Positions 46,200 to 54,660 of a DNA stretch of 64,000 nt are shown in pieces. The translations under genes were made by a program, and so were the position numbers. Within the stretch, counting starts at the first letter, position 1. Every line of letters begins with the position of its first letter. The notes beneath the pieces are model-generated. The model did no database searches. It was not told the DNA's origin and saw only the letters and a list, made by a program, of their open reading frames with translations. The stretch is from Pseudomonadales bacterium (lineage in GTDB: Bacteria > Pseudomonadota > Gammaproteobacteria > Pseudomonadales > UBA5518): positions 1 to 64,000 of the forward strand of contig JACKOP010000001.1 of NCBI GenBank assembly GCA_024234165.1, in the 5' to 3' direction.

Positions 46200-46624
46200 T
46201 GTACGTGCTCGATACCAACGTGCTGTCCGAGTTGCGCAAGGTACGGCTTGGCAAGACCGACGCGAATGTGACGATATGGGCGGAAAGCGTCGATGCCGCC
46301 GACCTTTTCGTGTCGGCCATCACCATCATGGAGTTGGAGCTTGGCGTTCTGTCGATCGAACGCAAGGATGCCGCCCAGGGAGCCATGCTGCGTTCGTGGC
46401 TGGAACAGCACGTACTGCCCGAGTTTTCCGAGCGCACGTTGCCTATCGACACCGCTGTGGCGTTGCGCTGCGCTCGGTTGCGTGTGCCAGACAAACGCTG
46501 TGAGCGTGATGCGCTCATCGCCGCGACGGCACTGGTGCACGGCATGACGGTGGTTACGCGCAACGTGGCCGACTTCAAGCCGACGGGAGTGACCATCGTC
46601 AATCCGTGGGAGCCGTTGACATGA
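46196..46624 (+). CDS. vapC: VapC-type PIN-domain toxin
   Basis: A 142-residue PIN-domain RNase. The acidic residues are in MYVLDTNVLSELRK (first Asp), AITIMELELGVL (Glu), ERDALIAATALVHG (Asp) and TRNVADFKPTGV (last Asp). Toxins of this family cleave tRNA or rRNA when the antitoxin is lost. Gene order antitoxin-toxin and overlap are normal. Palindromic repeat arrays flank the pair on both sides. Confidence 0.92.
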   Translation: MMYVLDTNVLSELRKVRLGKTDANVTIWAESVDAADLFVSAITIMELELGVLSIERKDAAQGAMLRSWLEQHVLPEFSERTLPIDTAVALRCARLRVPDKRCERDALIAATALVHGMTVVTRNVADFKPTGVTIVNPWEPLT

Positions 46625-46638
46625 CGCCCTCGCGTCTT

Positions 46639-46813
46639 TGTACGGGCGACCGCCGGTCGCCAACGGATGTACGGGCGAGCGGCTGATTTGTACGGGCGAC
46701 CGCCGGTCGCCCCTACGGGACGATGCCCTGACTGGATTGTAGGGGCGAGCCGTGCTCGCCCGTGGGGCACGATGCCATCGGCGAATCTGTAGGGGCGAGC
46801 GGCTGCTCGCCCT
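46639..46813. repeat. Array of GC-rich palindromic repeats
   Basis: At least five palindromes of the GTACGGGCGACCGCCGGTCG / GTAGGGGCGAGCGGCTGCTC type, spaced 20-50 bases, near 46640, 46668, 46690, 46739 and 46789. The spacer GATGCCATCGGCGAATCTGT is nearly the same as in the previous array. Confidence 0.88.
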
Positions 46814-47045
46814 GATGGGCGTGACCACAAACGCGGCCAGCATCAGCAGCAAGGATGGCATCTCGGCGCCGACCCTGTACGCTTGGAAGCGTCTTTTTCA
46901 GGAACAAGGATGCGTCGTGACCAAACGAGCGGGAAATCCCGAGCACTGGGATGGCAAGGCCCGGGTGGCCACGCTCAACCAGACCGCAGCGATGAATGAA
47001 GCCGAGCATGGTGGTTGGTGTCGCGAGGGTGGGGTGTTGGCATGA
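46812..47045 (+). pseudogene. Fragment of a transposase helix-turn-helix subunit
   Basis: The frame reads ISAPTLYAWKRLFQEQG, then NPEHWDGKARVATLNQTAAM and NEAEHGGWCREGGVLA. This matches the HTH subunit of transposases in which GIS-TLYAWR, W-A-KF-AVLE and MNEAEL-YCRE-GL are conserved. The left end is replaced by palindromic repeats and the right end stops at 47045, so about a third of the protein and the catalytic partner are gone. Its last four bases overlap the Fic start codon. It is a dead remnant of an insertion sequence. Confidence 0.6.
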
Positions 47046-48061
47046 GCTATCAGCCGCCTTATCTGATCACGCCTGAAATCGTCAGCCTGATAGCTGAAAT
47101 TGGCGAGATCATTGGTCGCTATACCCTCCTGGCCGAACAACGGATGACGCCGCGTCTGCGACGTGCCAATCGCATACGCACCATTCAGGCGTCTCTGGCC
47201 ATTGAAAACAATACACTCACGCTCGAACAGGTCACCGCGGTAATCGAAGGCAAACGTGTATTGGGGCAACCCCGTGAAATCCAGGAGGTGCGTAATGCCT
47301 TTGCGGCTTATGAATCACTGGAGAGATGGTCACCTATCTCGGAGCAGGACCTGTTGGCGGCACACGCAACCTTGATGCGTGGGCTGGTGGATGAAGCGGG
47401 TTGTTATCGAACCGGTGGCGTTGGCGTATTTCGAGGCGAACACTTGCTGCATATGGCCCCTCCGGGGGGACGCGTGCCCATACTGATGGCCGATCTGTTG
47501 GGCTGGCTGTCCACTACCAATGAACACCCCTTGGTGACGAGTTGCGTTTTTCACTATGAGTTCGAATTCATCCATCCCTTTGCCGATGGCAATGGACGTA
47601 TGGGACGTTTGTGGCAAACGTTGATCTTGCGACACTGGAAACCGCTGCTGTCATATCTGCCGGTCGAGACACTCGTTCACGAGCGACAGACTGCGTATTA
47701 CCAAGCGCTCGCCGTAGCGGATCGACAATCCAGTGCGACACCGTTCATTGCATTCATGCTGGCATCCCTTAGGGATGCCTTGATCGAGGCCACGGCCAAC
47801 ACTCATATCGGCGACCAAGTAACCGACCAGGTAGGCGACCAAGTAAGTCGACTACTCCATACCATTGGTAACGGCACGATGTCTGCGAGTGCCCTGATGC
47901 AGGCTCTGGGGCTCTCACATCTGCCAAGTTTTCGGAAAACCTATCTCAACCCAGCTCTCGATGGTGGCTGGATCGAGCGCACCCAGCCAAATGCACCTCG
48001 CAGCCCGACCCAGCGTTATCGCCTGAGCAGCAAGGGCGCGAACTGGTTGGGCCGACGGTAA
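47042..48061 (+). CDS. Fic family protein (AMP-transferase type)
   Basis: A 339-residue Fic protein. The active-site motif HPFADGNGRMGR is at residues 178-189, intact. An N-terminal inhibitory motif SLAIEN (residues 51-56, S/T-xxx-E-N) is present, so this is a class II, self-inhibited Fic. A C-terminal winged-helix-like part (LMQALGLSHLPSFRKTYLNP) is typical of this group. Fic enzymes transfer AMP or related groups onto target proteins. An odd string THIGDQVTDQVGDQVSRL, common in this subgroup, links the Fic and winged-helix parts. No separate partner gene is seen. Confidence 0.93.
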   Translation: MSYQPPYLITPEIVSLIAEIGEIIGRYTLLAEQRMTPRLRRANRIRTIQASLAIENNTLTLEQVTAVIEGKRVLGQPREIQEVRNAFAAYESLERWSPISEQDLLAAHATLMRGLVDEAGCYRTGGVGVFRGEHLLHMAPPGGRVPILMADLLGWLSTTNEHPLVTSCVFHYEFEFIHPFADGNGRMGRLWQTLILRHWKPLLSYLPVETLVHERQTAYYQALAVADRQSSATPFIAFMLASLRDALIEATANTHIGDQVTDQVGDQVSRLLHTIGNGTMSASALMQALGLSHLPSFRKTYLNPALDGGWIERTQPNAPRSPTQRYRLSSKGANWLGRR

Positions 48062-48100
48062 ACCAGAGCGTGTTCGAGCATCAAGTGGCTGGAAGGCGAG

Positions 48101-49228
48101 TTATGTCCTCGGCAATTTGATTCCGTGCACGGACAGTAATTGCAGGATATTGTCATCAGTGTCCTCCGCAACTCGATCAACTATATCCGCAACGGTTTCC
48201 CGACCTTTTGGTACTCCTTGTTTGAACAACAATTTGAGAATATCGACAATGCTTCCTTCTCGCTCATCCTCGTCCTTTTCAACCCAGGACCTCAATGCCA
48301 GTTCCAGTGCAGAGCCTGCAGCAGAACCATAGGCGCCTGGATCGCTGCCGGAACGCAGCAACAGGTTCACCATGTCCGTATGTTCGCCTGTGACAGCGTT
48401 ATGCAGTGCGGTTTCGCCATCTTCGTCCTTCAGGTTGGGATCGGCCTTGTGAGCCAACAGAAGGCGGGCAATATCAACATTCCCGTCGGCAGCGGCATCC
48501 ATGAGTGCCGTTTTTCCGGATGTGGCGAAGAAAGAAGACTCACGCCATTTTGACTGGACATTGGGATCAGCTCCGTGCTTGAGCAGCAACTTGACAATAT
48601 CCGTGTGTTCCTGGGTTGTAGCGTTCATCAGCGGTGTGAAATTGTCATGGTCAGCGATATTCGGATCGACGCCAGCCTTGAGCAGAATCTTGACCACGTC
48701 CAGAGACCCCATGTAGGCGGCACGCTTGAGTGGGGTGAATCCATTTCGTCCGGTCCTGTTGACGTTTGAGCCAAGTTTCAATAATTTTTTGATGGTGCCA
48801 ATGTCTTGATTGCCTACTGCAATATATAAGGGTGTGACGCCACCTAGCTCATCGGAACCTTCCCGCAGTATGGCTTCGGCAGGTGGAATTTCAAAATCCA
48901 CCTTGGCACCTTGCTTCAACAAAAAATCGATTATTTCGTCATGACCGTTATTGATGGCAATGCTCAGTGGAGTCGCACATATATCATTCATGGCGTCCAG
49001 ATCAGCACCATGCTTAAGGAGCAACCGACACATTTGAAGGTTTCCAGTGGCCGCGGCTCCCCAAAGTGCAGTGCAGCCACCAACCCCAATTTCTTCATGG
49101 GGGAAGGTAGAGGTGCCATTTACGTCTGCACCAGCACTCAGGAGCACCTTAACGAGGTTTTCATTATCGATGAAAACAGCCAGGAGTACAGGTCTCACGC
49201 CCTTGTTGTCAGGCTGTTCGATGTCTGC
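48101..49228 (-). pseudogene. Ankyrin-repeat protein, 3' part of a gene split by IS66
   Basis: The downstream 375 codons of an ankyrin gene interrupted by the IS66 element; the stop is at 48101. Joined to the part at 51699-53393 after removal of one 8-bp target copy, the frame continues exactly: ...LLVRHG then ADIEQPDNKG. In the rebuilt 940-residue protein this part is residues 566-940. It contains about nine ankyrin repeats (for example GGCTALWGAAATGNLQMCRL; NFTPLMNATTQEHTDIVKLL; GETALHNAVTGEHTDMVNLL) and a non-ankyrin tail ending HGIKLPRT. If translated alone from GTG at 49198 it would give a 365-residue fragment. Confidence 0.85.
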
Positions 49229-49236
49229 GCCATGCC
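49229..49236. repeat. IS66 target-site duplication, left copy
   Basis: GCCATGCC abuts the left end of the IS66 element and matches the eight bases after the right end. Eight-base duplications are the rule for IS66. Confidence 0.92.
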
Positions 49237-49324
49237 GTAACCGTCCAAACCACGCCGTTCTGTTATCCCGTCTGAACCTTCGCGATGCTCTGCTTCAACG
49301 AAGTGGTGTTGGAGGAGTATCGCC

Positions 49325-49669
49325 ATGGGTTCGGCATCGACGGGTTCAGGTTCTGTGCGCAAGTATGCGCGTCACAGCGCGGCACGGTGGCGCGCGTTGA
49401 TCAGCGAGTTCGAGGCAAGCGGTGTTTCGCAGCAGGCGTTCTGCACCCGCCACGGCCTGGCGAAGAGCACCTTCGAGCTGTGGCGGCGCAAGCTGCGCGG
49501 AGCCCAGAGCGCCGATATGGCGAGTGTTCGGCCCGAAGCGCTGTTTGTCGAGCTGACCGCGCCGGTGGTCGACAAGACCGAGGTGCTACCGACCACACCT
49601 GCGTGGGAGGTAGAGCTCGACCTGGGTGCGGGCGTTGTGCTGCGGCTGCGCCGGGGCGCGCCATGCTGA
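49325..49669 (+). CDS. tnpA: IS66 accessory protein TnpA
   Basis: A 114-residue protein with the helix-turn-helix region SAARWRALISEFEASGVSQQ and FCTRHGLAKSTFELWRRKLR, the standard IS66 TnpA signature. It is required for transposition in this family, probably through DNA binding. Its stop overlaps the tnpB start (ATGCTGA). Confidence 0.92.
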   Translation: MGSASTGSGSVRKYARHSAARWRALISEFEASGVSQQAFCTRHGLAKSTFELWRRKLRGAQSADMASVRPEALFVELTAPVVDKTEVLPTTPAWEVELDLGAGVVLRLRRGAPC

Positions 49670-50019
49670 GCGTCAGCAGCGCATCGCGCATCTGGCTGTG
49701 TCTGGAGCCCACCGACATGCGCTGCTCGTTCGATGGGTTGTCGGCGCGGGTGAAGCAACACCTGGGAGAAGACCCACTGGGTGGCAGCCAATGGTTCGCG
49801 TTTCTCAACCGTCGCGCCACGCAGATCAAGGTGCTCGGCTTCGAGGCGGGCGGCTACTGGATCTGGTCGAAACGACTCGAGCGCGGACACTTTGCACGCC
49901 TGATGACACGTGATGGACGCGTGAAACGCGCGCTGTGCGCCACCGAGTTTCTGGCGCTGCTCGAAGGCGTCGACGTCGAGATAAAAAGGCAGCGAAAACG
50001 CTACCGAACAGCGGCATGA
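49663..50019 (+). CDS. tnpB: IS66 accessory protein TnpB (Orf2 family)
   Basis: A 118-residue IS66 Orf2-type protein. Family strings are IWLCLEPTDMRCSFDGLSAR, WFAFLNRRATQIKVLGFEAG and YWIWSKRLERGHF. Function in transposition is required but not defined. It starts inside the tnpA 3' end and is followed 55 bases later by tnpC. Confidence 0.93.
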   Translation: MLSVSSASRIWLCLEPTDMRCSFDGLSARVKQHLGEDPLGGSQWFAFLNRRATQIKVLGFEAGGYWIWSKRLERGHFARLMTRDGRVKRALCATEFLALLEGVDVEIKRQRKRYRTAA

Positions 50020-50073
50020 ACAGGGGCATTCCGGTACAATGGCGGCACGGTTTTCCTGCAGTATTTTCCGCCC

Positions 50074-51677
50074 TTGAACACCGCTTCGCGCATCGCCGAA
50101 CTCGAACACACCAATGCGCAACTCACGGTGCGGATGGCCGCGATGACGCAGAAATTTGGCGCGGATCTCAGCACACTGAAGCAACAGTACGGCGCCGAGA
50201 TCGCAGCGCTGAAGCAGCAGCTCGACTGGTTCAAGCGTCAGCTCTTCGGGCAGAAGAGCGAGAAGCAGCTGAGCATCGATCCTGCCGTGCAGGGCAACCT
50301 GCTCGATGCACTCGGCGTGCTTGAACCTCCGCAGAAGTCCCCACCGCCTCCCGAGCAGTCGATTACCTACACGCGCCGGCGCAAGGTGCGCGATGCGGCG
50401 GTGAACGACTCGGGACTGCGCTTTGGTCCGGATGTCACCCGCGACGTGGTCACCATCGTCGATCCGGCGATTGCTGGCGTACCCGAGGCGGCGCGTGCTG
50501 GTCTCCGAGCGCGTCAGCTACCGCCGGCGCAACGCCCGGGTAGCTACGGGATCATCGAGTACCACTACCAGACCGGAAGCTGGTCGAAGAGCAGCGCATC
50601 GTCAGCACCCGGCACCGGCAAGCGTGCTCGAGCGCTGCGTGGCCGATGTGAGCCTGCTGGCCGGAATGCTCGTCGACAAGTTCTGCTACCACCTGCCGCT
50701 GTATCGCCAGCACCAGCGGATCGCCCAGTGCGGCATCCAGCTGAGCCGTACCAGCCTCAGCAACTGGAGCGGACGGGCCATCGATCTGCTGCGCCCCATC
50801 GCAGCGGCCCAGCACGCCCACATCCTCAGCGGATCGGTGGTGGCGATGGACGAGACCCGATCAAGGCGGGACGCGAGAAGCAGGGCAAGATGCGCGGGCC
50901 TACCTCTGGCCGATCTACGGCGAGGACGACGAGATCGTCTTCCACTACGCGCCGACCCGGGCGCACCACCATGTCGAGAAAATCACGGGGCCGGACTTCC
51001 GGGGAACGCTGCTCTCGGACGGCTACGCCGCCTACAGCGCCTATGCGGCACGCAAAGGTGGCGTTACCCACGCGAGTTGTTGGGCGCATTGCCGCCGAGG
51101 CTTCGAGCAGGCACAGGATGCCGAACCGCAGGCGGCGGCCGAGGCGCTGGCGATGATTGCCGCGCTGTACCGGCACGAGCAGATCATCCGGGAACAGAAC
51201 CTGGACCGGGAACACAAGCTCGCTTACCGAACACAGCACAGCGAGCCGATCGTCGACCGCTTCTGGCACTGGTGTGACGACCAGTGCCACCGCATGGATC
51301 TGTTGCCAAGTAACCCGCTTGCCAAGGCGATCCAGTACGCGAAGGCGCGGGTGGCGAGTCTGCGGGTGTTCTTGTCGGATCCGGATGTGCCGATCGACAC
51401 CAACCACCTGGAGCGCAGCCTGCGGGCGGTTCCAATGGGACGGCGCAATTGGCTCTTCTGTTGGACCGAGGTCGGTGCCGAGCGGGTGGCGGTTATCCAG
51501 AGTCTGCTGGTGAGCTGCCGCCTACAGGGCGTGGACCCTTACACCTACCTGGTCGATGTGCTGCAGCGCATCAGCGTGCATCCAGCGAGTCGGGCGGTCG
51601 AGCTCACGCCACGCGAGTGGAAGGCACGCTTCGCCCACGATCCCATGAAATCCATACTCGCCTACGGAAAGATATAA
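50074..51677 (+). pseudogene. tnpC: IS66 transposase TnpC with several frameshifts
   Basis: The parts of a DDE transposase of about 530 residues are present but in changing frames. The N-terminal coiled coil and zinc-finger-like region is in one frame (IAALKQQLDWFKRQLFGQKS). The segment VADVSLLAGMLVDKFCYHLP through VVAMDET (first Asp) is in another. AYLWPIYGEDDEIVFHY and the C-terminal part (LPSNPLAKAIQYAKARVASL; GRRNWLFCWTEVGAE; DPYTYLVDVLQRISVHPASR) are in a third. At least four single-base losses are needed, for example near 50865 (one C) and 50905 (one G), mostly in short runs of C or G. Either the gene has decayed or the assembly has run-length errors. Confidence 0.85.
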
Positions 51678-51698
51678 CGGCGTCGTTTGACCGCTTAC

Positions 51699-51706
51699 GC
51701 CATGCC
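51699..51706. repeat. IS66 target-site duplication, right copy
   Basis: GCCATGCC directly after the right end of IS66, identical to the left copy at 49229-49236. It encodes part of the Arg-His-Gly at the break in the ankyrin protein. Confidence 0.92.
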
Positions 51707-52671
51707 TGACGAGCAGTTTCGCGAGCTCTTCGCTTTGTGCATCAATAGCTGCAAGCAAGGCTGTTTCACCTTGTTCGTCCATCAGGTTTGGATCGGCTTT
51801 TTGAGTCAGCAAAAGGCGTGCAATGTCGATGTTCTGGTGAGCTACAGCGATCATCAGCGCCGTTCTTCCCCCTCCAGACTGGAAGTTGGGGTCAGCGCCG
51901 GCTTTGAGCAGAATTTTCACAACGTCAAGATATTCGTTGTCCACGGCATACTGAAGTGGTGAGAAACATTTTCGTCCACCCCTGTTGACGTCGGCACCAC
52001 GCTTCAACAATTTTTTTATTGTGCTGATATCTTGATTAGCAACCGCAAAGAATAGGGGAGTTACTCCCCCCAATTCGGTTGATTCGCTCGACAAGGCAGG
52101 TTCGGCGGGCGGTATATCAAAATCCACCTTGGCCCCTTGTTTCAAAAGAAAATCGATCATTTCATCATCGCGGTTATTAATGGCAACGCTCAACGGGGTC
52201 ATGCAAATATTATTCATGACATCCAGATCTGCTCCATGTTTCAGAAGGAAGCGGCACATCTGGATATCCCCGGTAACAGCAGCGCTCCAGAGTGGAGTAC
52301 AATCCTCAAGCGTATACTCCTCATCATGGGGAAAGTTAGATCTGCCGTTCACATCCGCTCCGGCATTTACCAGGCTCTTGACGATATGTTCATTTCGGAA
52401 ACGGACGGCAACGTGTAAAGGCAGTATGCCATCGTTGCTCGGTTGCCCTGGGTCCGCACCGAAATTCAGGAGTAAATCTACGAGTTCCTCGTTTCGATCC
52501 TTTACTGCCACAAGCAGTGCCGTGATACCGCTCGATTCAGCTTCATTGATATCGGCACCAGAACGGAGCAATGCGCGTACTGCCTCTGGGTCATTGTCAG
52601 TAACGGCCGCAGTCAGGGAATGCTCCCGAGGATGCAACGATTTGCCAGATTCGTGATCGACATCATCGCTT

Positions 52672-52709
<38 letters not shown>

Positions 52710-53475
52710 GTCCTCGACTTGATCTTCTTCCAGTACGGACCACGTCTCGAGGCTTTCATATGCTTTCCGCAACACTGCTTCCATGAAATCGATATCGAAA
52801 ATGGTATCGGATTGTGTGAAAAGCGCCTCGACGACCTTCAGATCTTGAAATAGCCTGTGCGAATCTATTTTTCCGAATTTCTTCAGATCCGCTGACAATA
52901 CATCTGCCGAGCCGCCAAGCTGTTCATTGAGACGTAAAAATGCCTCTGCAGCAACTTTAAGACGTTTTTCTTCAGGCGTATCTGGCCAGCCATGATCGCC
53001 TATGGCCTCACGCCACTGAGCCTGCGATGAATCACGAACTGGAAAATAGCGAACAAACAGGAGCTCGATGTCAAGTTCATCGGAAATCTCGCATTTTGTA
53101 ACCATATTTGGTTCGAATACAAACTCGTCCTGACTGAAATTCCAGAAGGGCGGGATGTTATATAGTTCGCCATCCGTATCTACTGCTCCGCAGAGGTAAC
53201 AATCCACCTCGATCAGGAATGCTGCCTTCGCCAAACCTTCCTTATCGGTCTTCCAGGCCGGGTGTTTTTTGCGTGCTTCTTTAAGTATTTCGTCACCGTC
53301 CTGCCTTGCGCAATATGACTGTTTTTCATAGAACTCATTGAGATAGTGTTGGATTCCAGAGAGTATCCCATTAAATATTTCTTGCTGATTCATCTTCGTC
53401 CTTCCTTGAATGCTCAGGCTGATGTGACAGAGGCGGATTTATTGTTGTCCATTTCAAATCCTCGTGAGAAAAATG

Positions 53476-54645
53476 TTACGAAAGCAGTGATCGGATCAAA
53501 TCGTGCAGGCCCTTGTCCAGTGATTCCGCGCTTTGCAGCATCTTCTTGACGGGGCCCTTGTGGGATTTGATTCCGTGGACCAGTTCATTGCGCAGTGCAA
53601 ACAGTAGTCGTGCAGAACTGTTTTCATCGAGGAGGCGCTTGCGTGCATCCTCACGGTTGTCGTACTGGTCGGCGTCGCGTTCCGGCAAGGCACGTGTGAT
53701 GACCGCTTCCTGGGCGAACAGGGCGGCGCGCAGGTAGTCGCCACGCTGCAAATTTTCTCGCGCCAGGGTTGCTTCGCGTTGCCATCGTTCGGATTTTTTC
53801 CACCAGATGAGACGGCGCTCCAGCTCCGGCAGGAAAAGTGCGGCCAAAGGATCATTTTCGGCAGTGGAAAGATCGAGGCCGTTGAGCTTCTGGCGAGCTA
53901 CCACGTGGTTTGTGATCCGTTCAAGACGACTGGCCTCGCCGAGCCTGGTGGTTTCTTCCTTGCTTGTCCCCGCTTTTGCGAGCAACGACCCGAAGACGGC
54001 GTAATCACCACTGGCGTCGTAGGCGGCAAGCGCCTGCACCCAGTCGAGCACTCGCAGCAGGCCGTTCAGGCGCAATACCGGAACTGCCCCGTCGGCATTA
54101 CGCATGTCGAGCGCGCCGTAGACGATATCGGTTACCCGCACCTGTCTGACGCGTTCCAGATAGTGCGCAGCAGCCAAAGCGAGCATCGGCAGATGTCGGA
54201 AGCCGTGCGTGACGTCGATGATGATCTCGTCACCGGGTTGCAATGGCGCCGCAAGCGTGCGGAGCAAACCCGCTTGCTCGACATCAGTGCGCGCATAGTC
54301 GATCACGCGCAGACGACATGACAGGCCCAGATGATCCGACAGGACTTTCTCGAAAGGTTCGAGCACTTCGTTGCTTACTTGTTGCGACTCGGCGCTTTCC
54401 AAGAGGGCGTATTGCTGTTCCCCGCTGACTGCCTGCGATGACACGGGGTCATCGAGCAAGAGATCCCACATGCTGCCCGATGTCCCCAGAATCCAGAGTT
54501 CCTCTGGGCGTTCTTGTGCGGCCAGCGCCAGTCCGAGAAAGGCACTCTCGATGATGTGTCCATCGGAGATGGCGTAGCGCACCTTCTGATAACCCGTGCG
54601 CGGATCCTGTCGGGCACGTCCCAGGAAGCTGAATTGCCGTCTCAT
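53476..54645 (-). CDS. csx1: CARF-HEPN ribonuclease, Csx1/Csx2-like (type III CRISPR ancillary)
   Basis: A 389-residue protein of the Csx1/Csx2 (TIGR02221-like) group. The N-terminal CARF domain starts RRQFSFLGRARQDPRTGYQK and has the ligand-binding motif IIIDVTHGFRHLPM (residues 141-154). The C-terminal HEPN domain has LFALRNELVHG, giving the R-x4-H catalytic pair Arg352 and His357. In type III CRISPR systems the CARF domain binds cyclic oligoadenylate made by Cas10, which switches on the HEPN RNase. The ATG at 54645 follows GGAG. It follows the CARF-HEPN-CARF gene by 15 bases and precedes the ankyrin gene by 82 bases. Confidence 0.9.
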   Translation of the reverse strand: MRRQFSFLGRARQDPRTGYQKVRYAISDGHIIESAFLGLALAAQERPEELWILGTSGSMWDLLLDDPVSSQAVSGEQQYALLESAESQQVSNEVLEPFEKVLSDHLGLSCRLRVIDYARTDVEQAGLLRTLAAPLQPGDEIIIDVTHGFRHLPMLALAAAHYLERVRQVRVTDIVYGALDMRNADGAVPVLRLNGLLRVLDWVQALAAYDASGDYAVFGSLLAKAGTSKEETTRLGEASRLERITNHVVARQKLNGLDLSTAENDPLAALFLPELERRLIWWKKSERWQREATLARENLQRGDYLRAALFAQEAVITRALPERDADQYDNREDARKRLLDENSSARLLFALRNELVHGIKSHKGPVKKMLQSAESLDKGLHDLIRSLLS

Positions 54646-54660
54646 CCCATTCTCCAGAAT

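Larger units (their letters stand above)
49237..51698 (+). mobile_element. IS66 family insertion sequence, complete ends, 2462 bp
   Basis: The element begins GTAACCGTCCAAACCACGCC at 49237, and its other end (read inward from 51698 on the minus strand) is GTAAGCGGTCAAACGACGCC. The two inverted repeats agree at about 19 of 23 positions and carry the GTAA tips of the family. Exact 8-bp target duplications (GCCATGCC) flank it. It carries tnpA, tnpB and a damaged tnpC, all on the + strand, opposite to the ankyrin gene it interrupts. Confidence 0.95.

Noticed and set aside
41436..46813. Repeat arrays considered as CRISPR arrays
   Set aside because: Units are palindromes with conserved linkers, not identical repeats separated by unique spacers of constant length.
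49198..49228. The ankyrin frame ending at 48101 as an independent gene starting at GTG 49198
   Set aside because: The frame stays open upstream to the IS66 border, encodes the missing half of an ankyrin repeat and joins the upstream part without a gap, so it is the 3' part of one interrupted gene.
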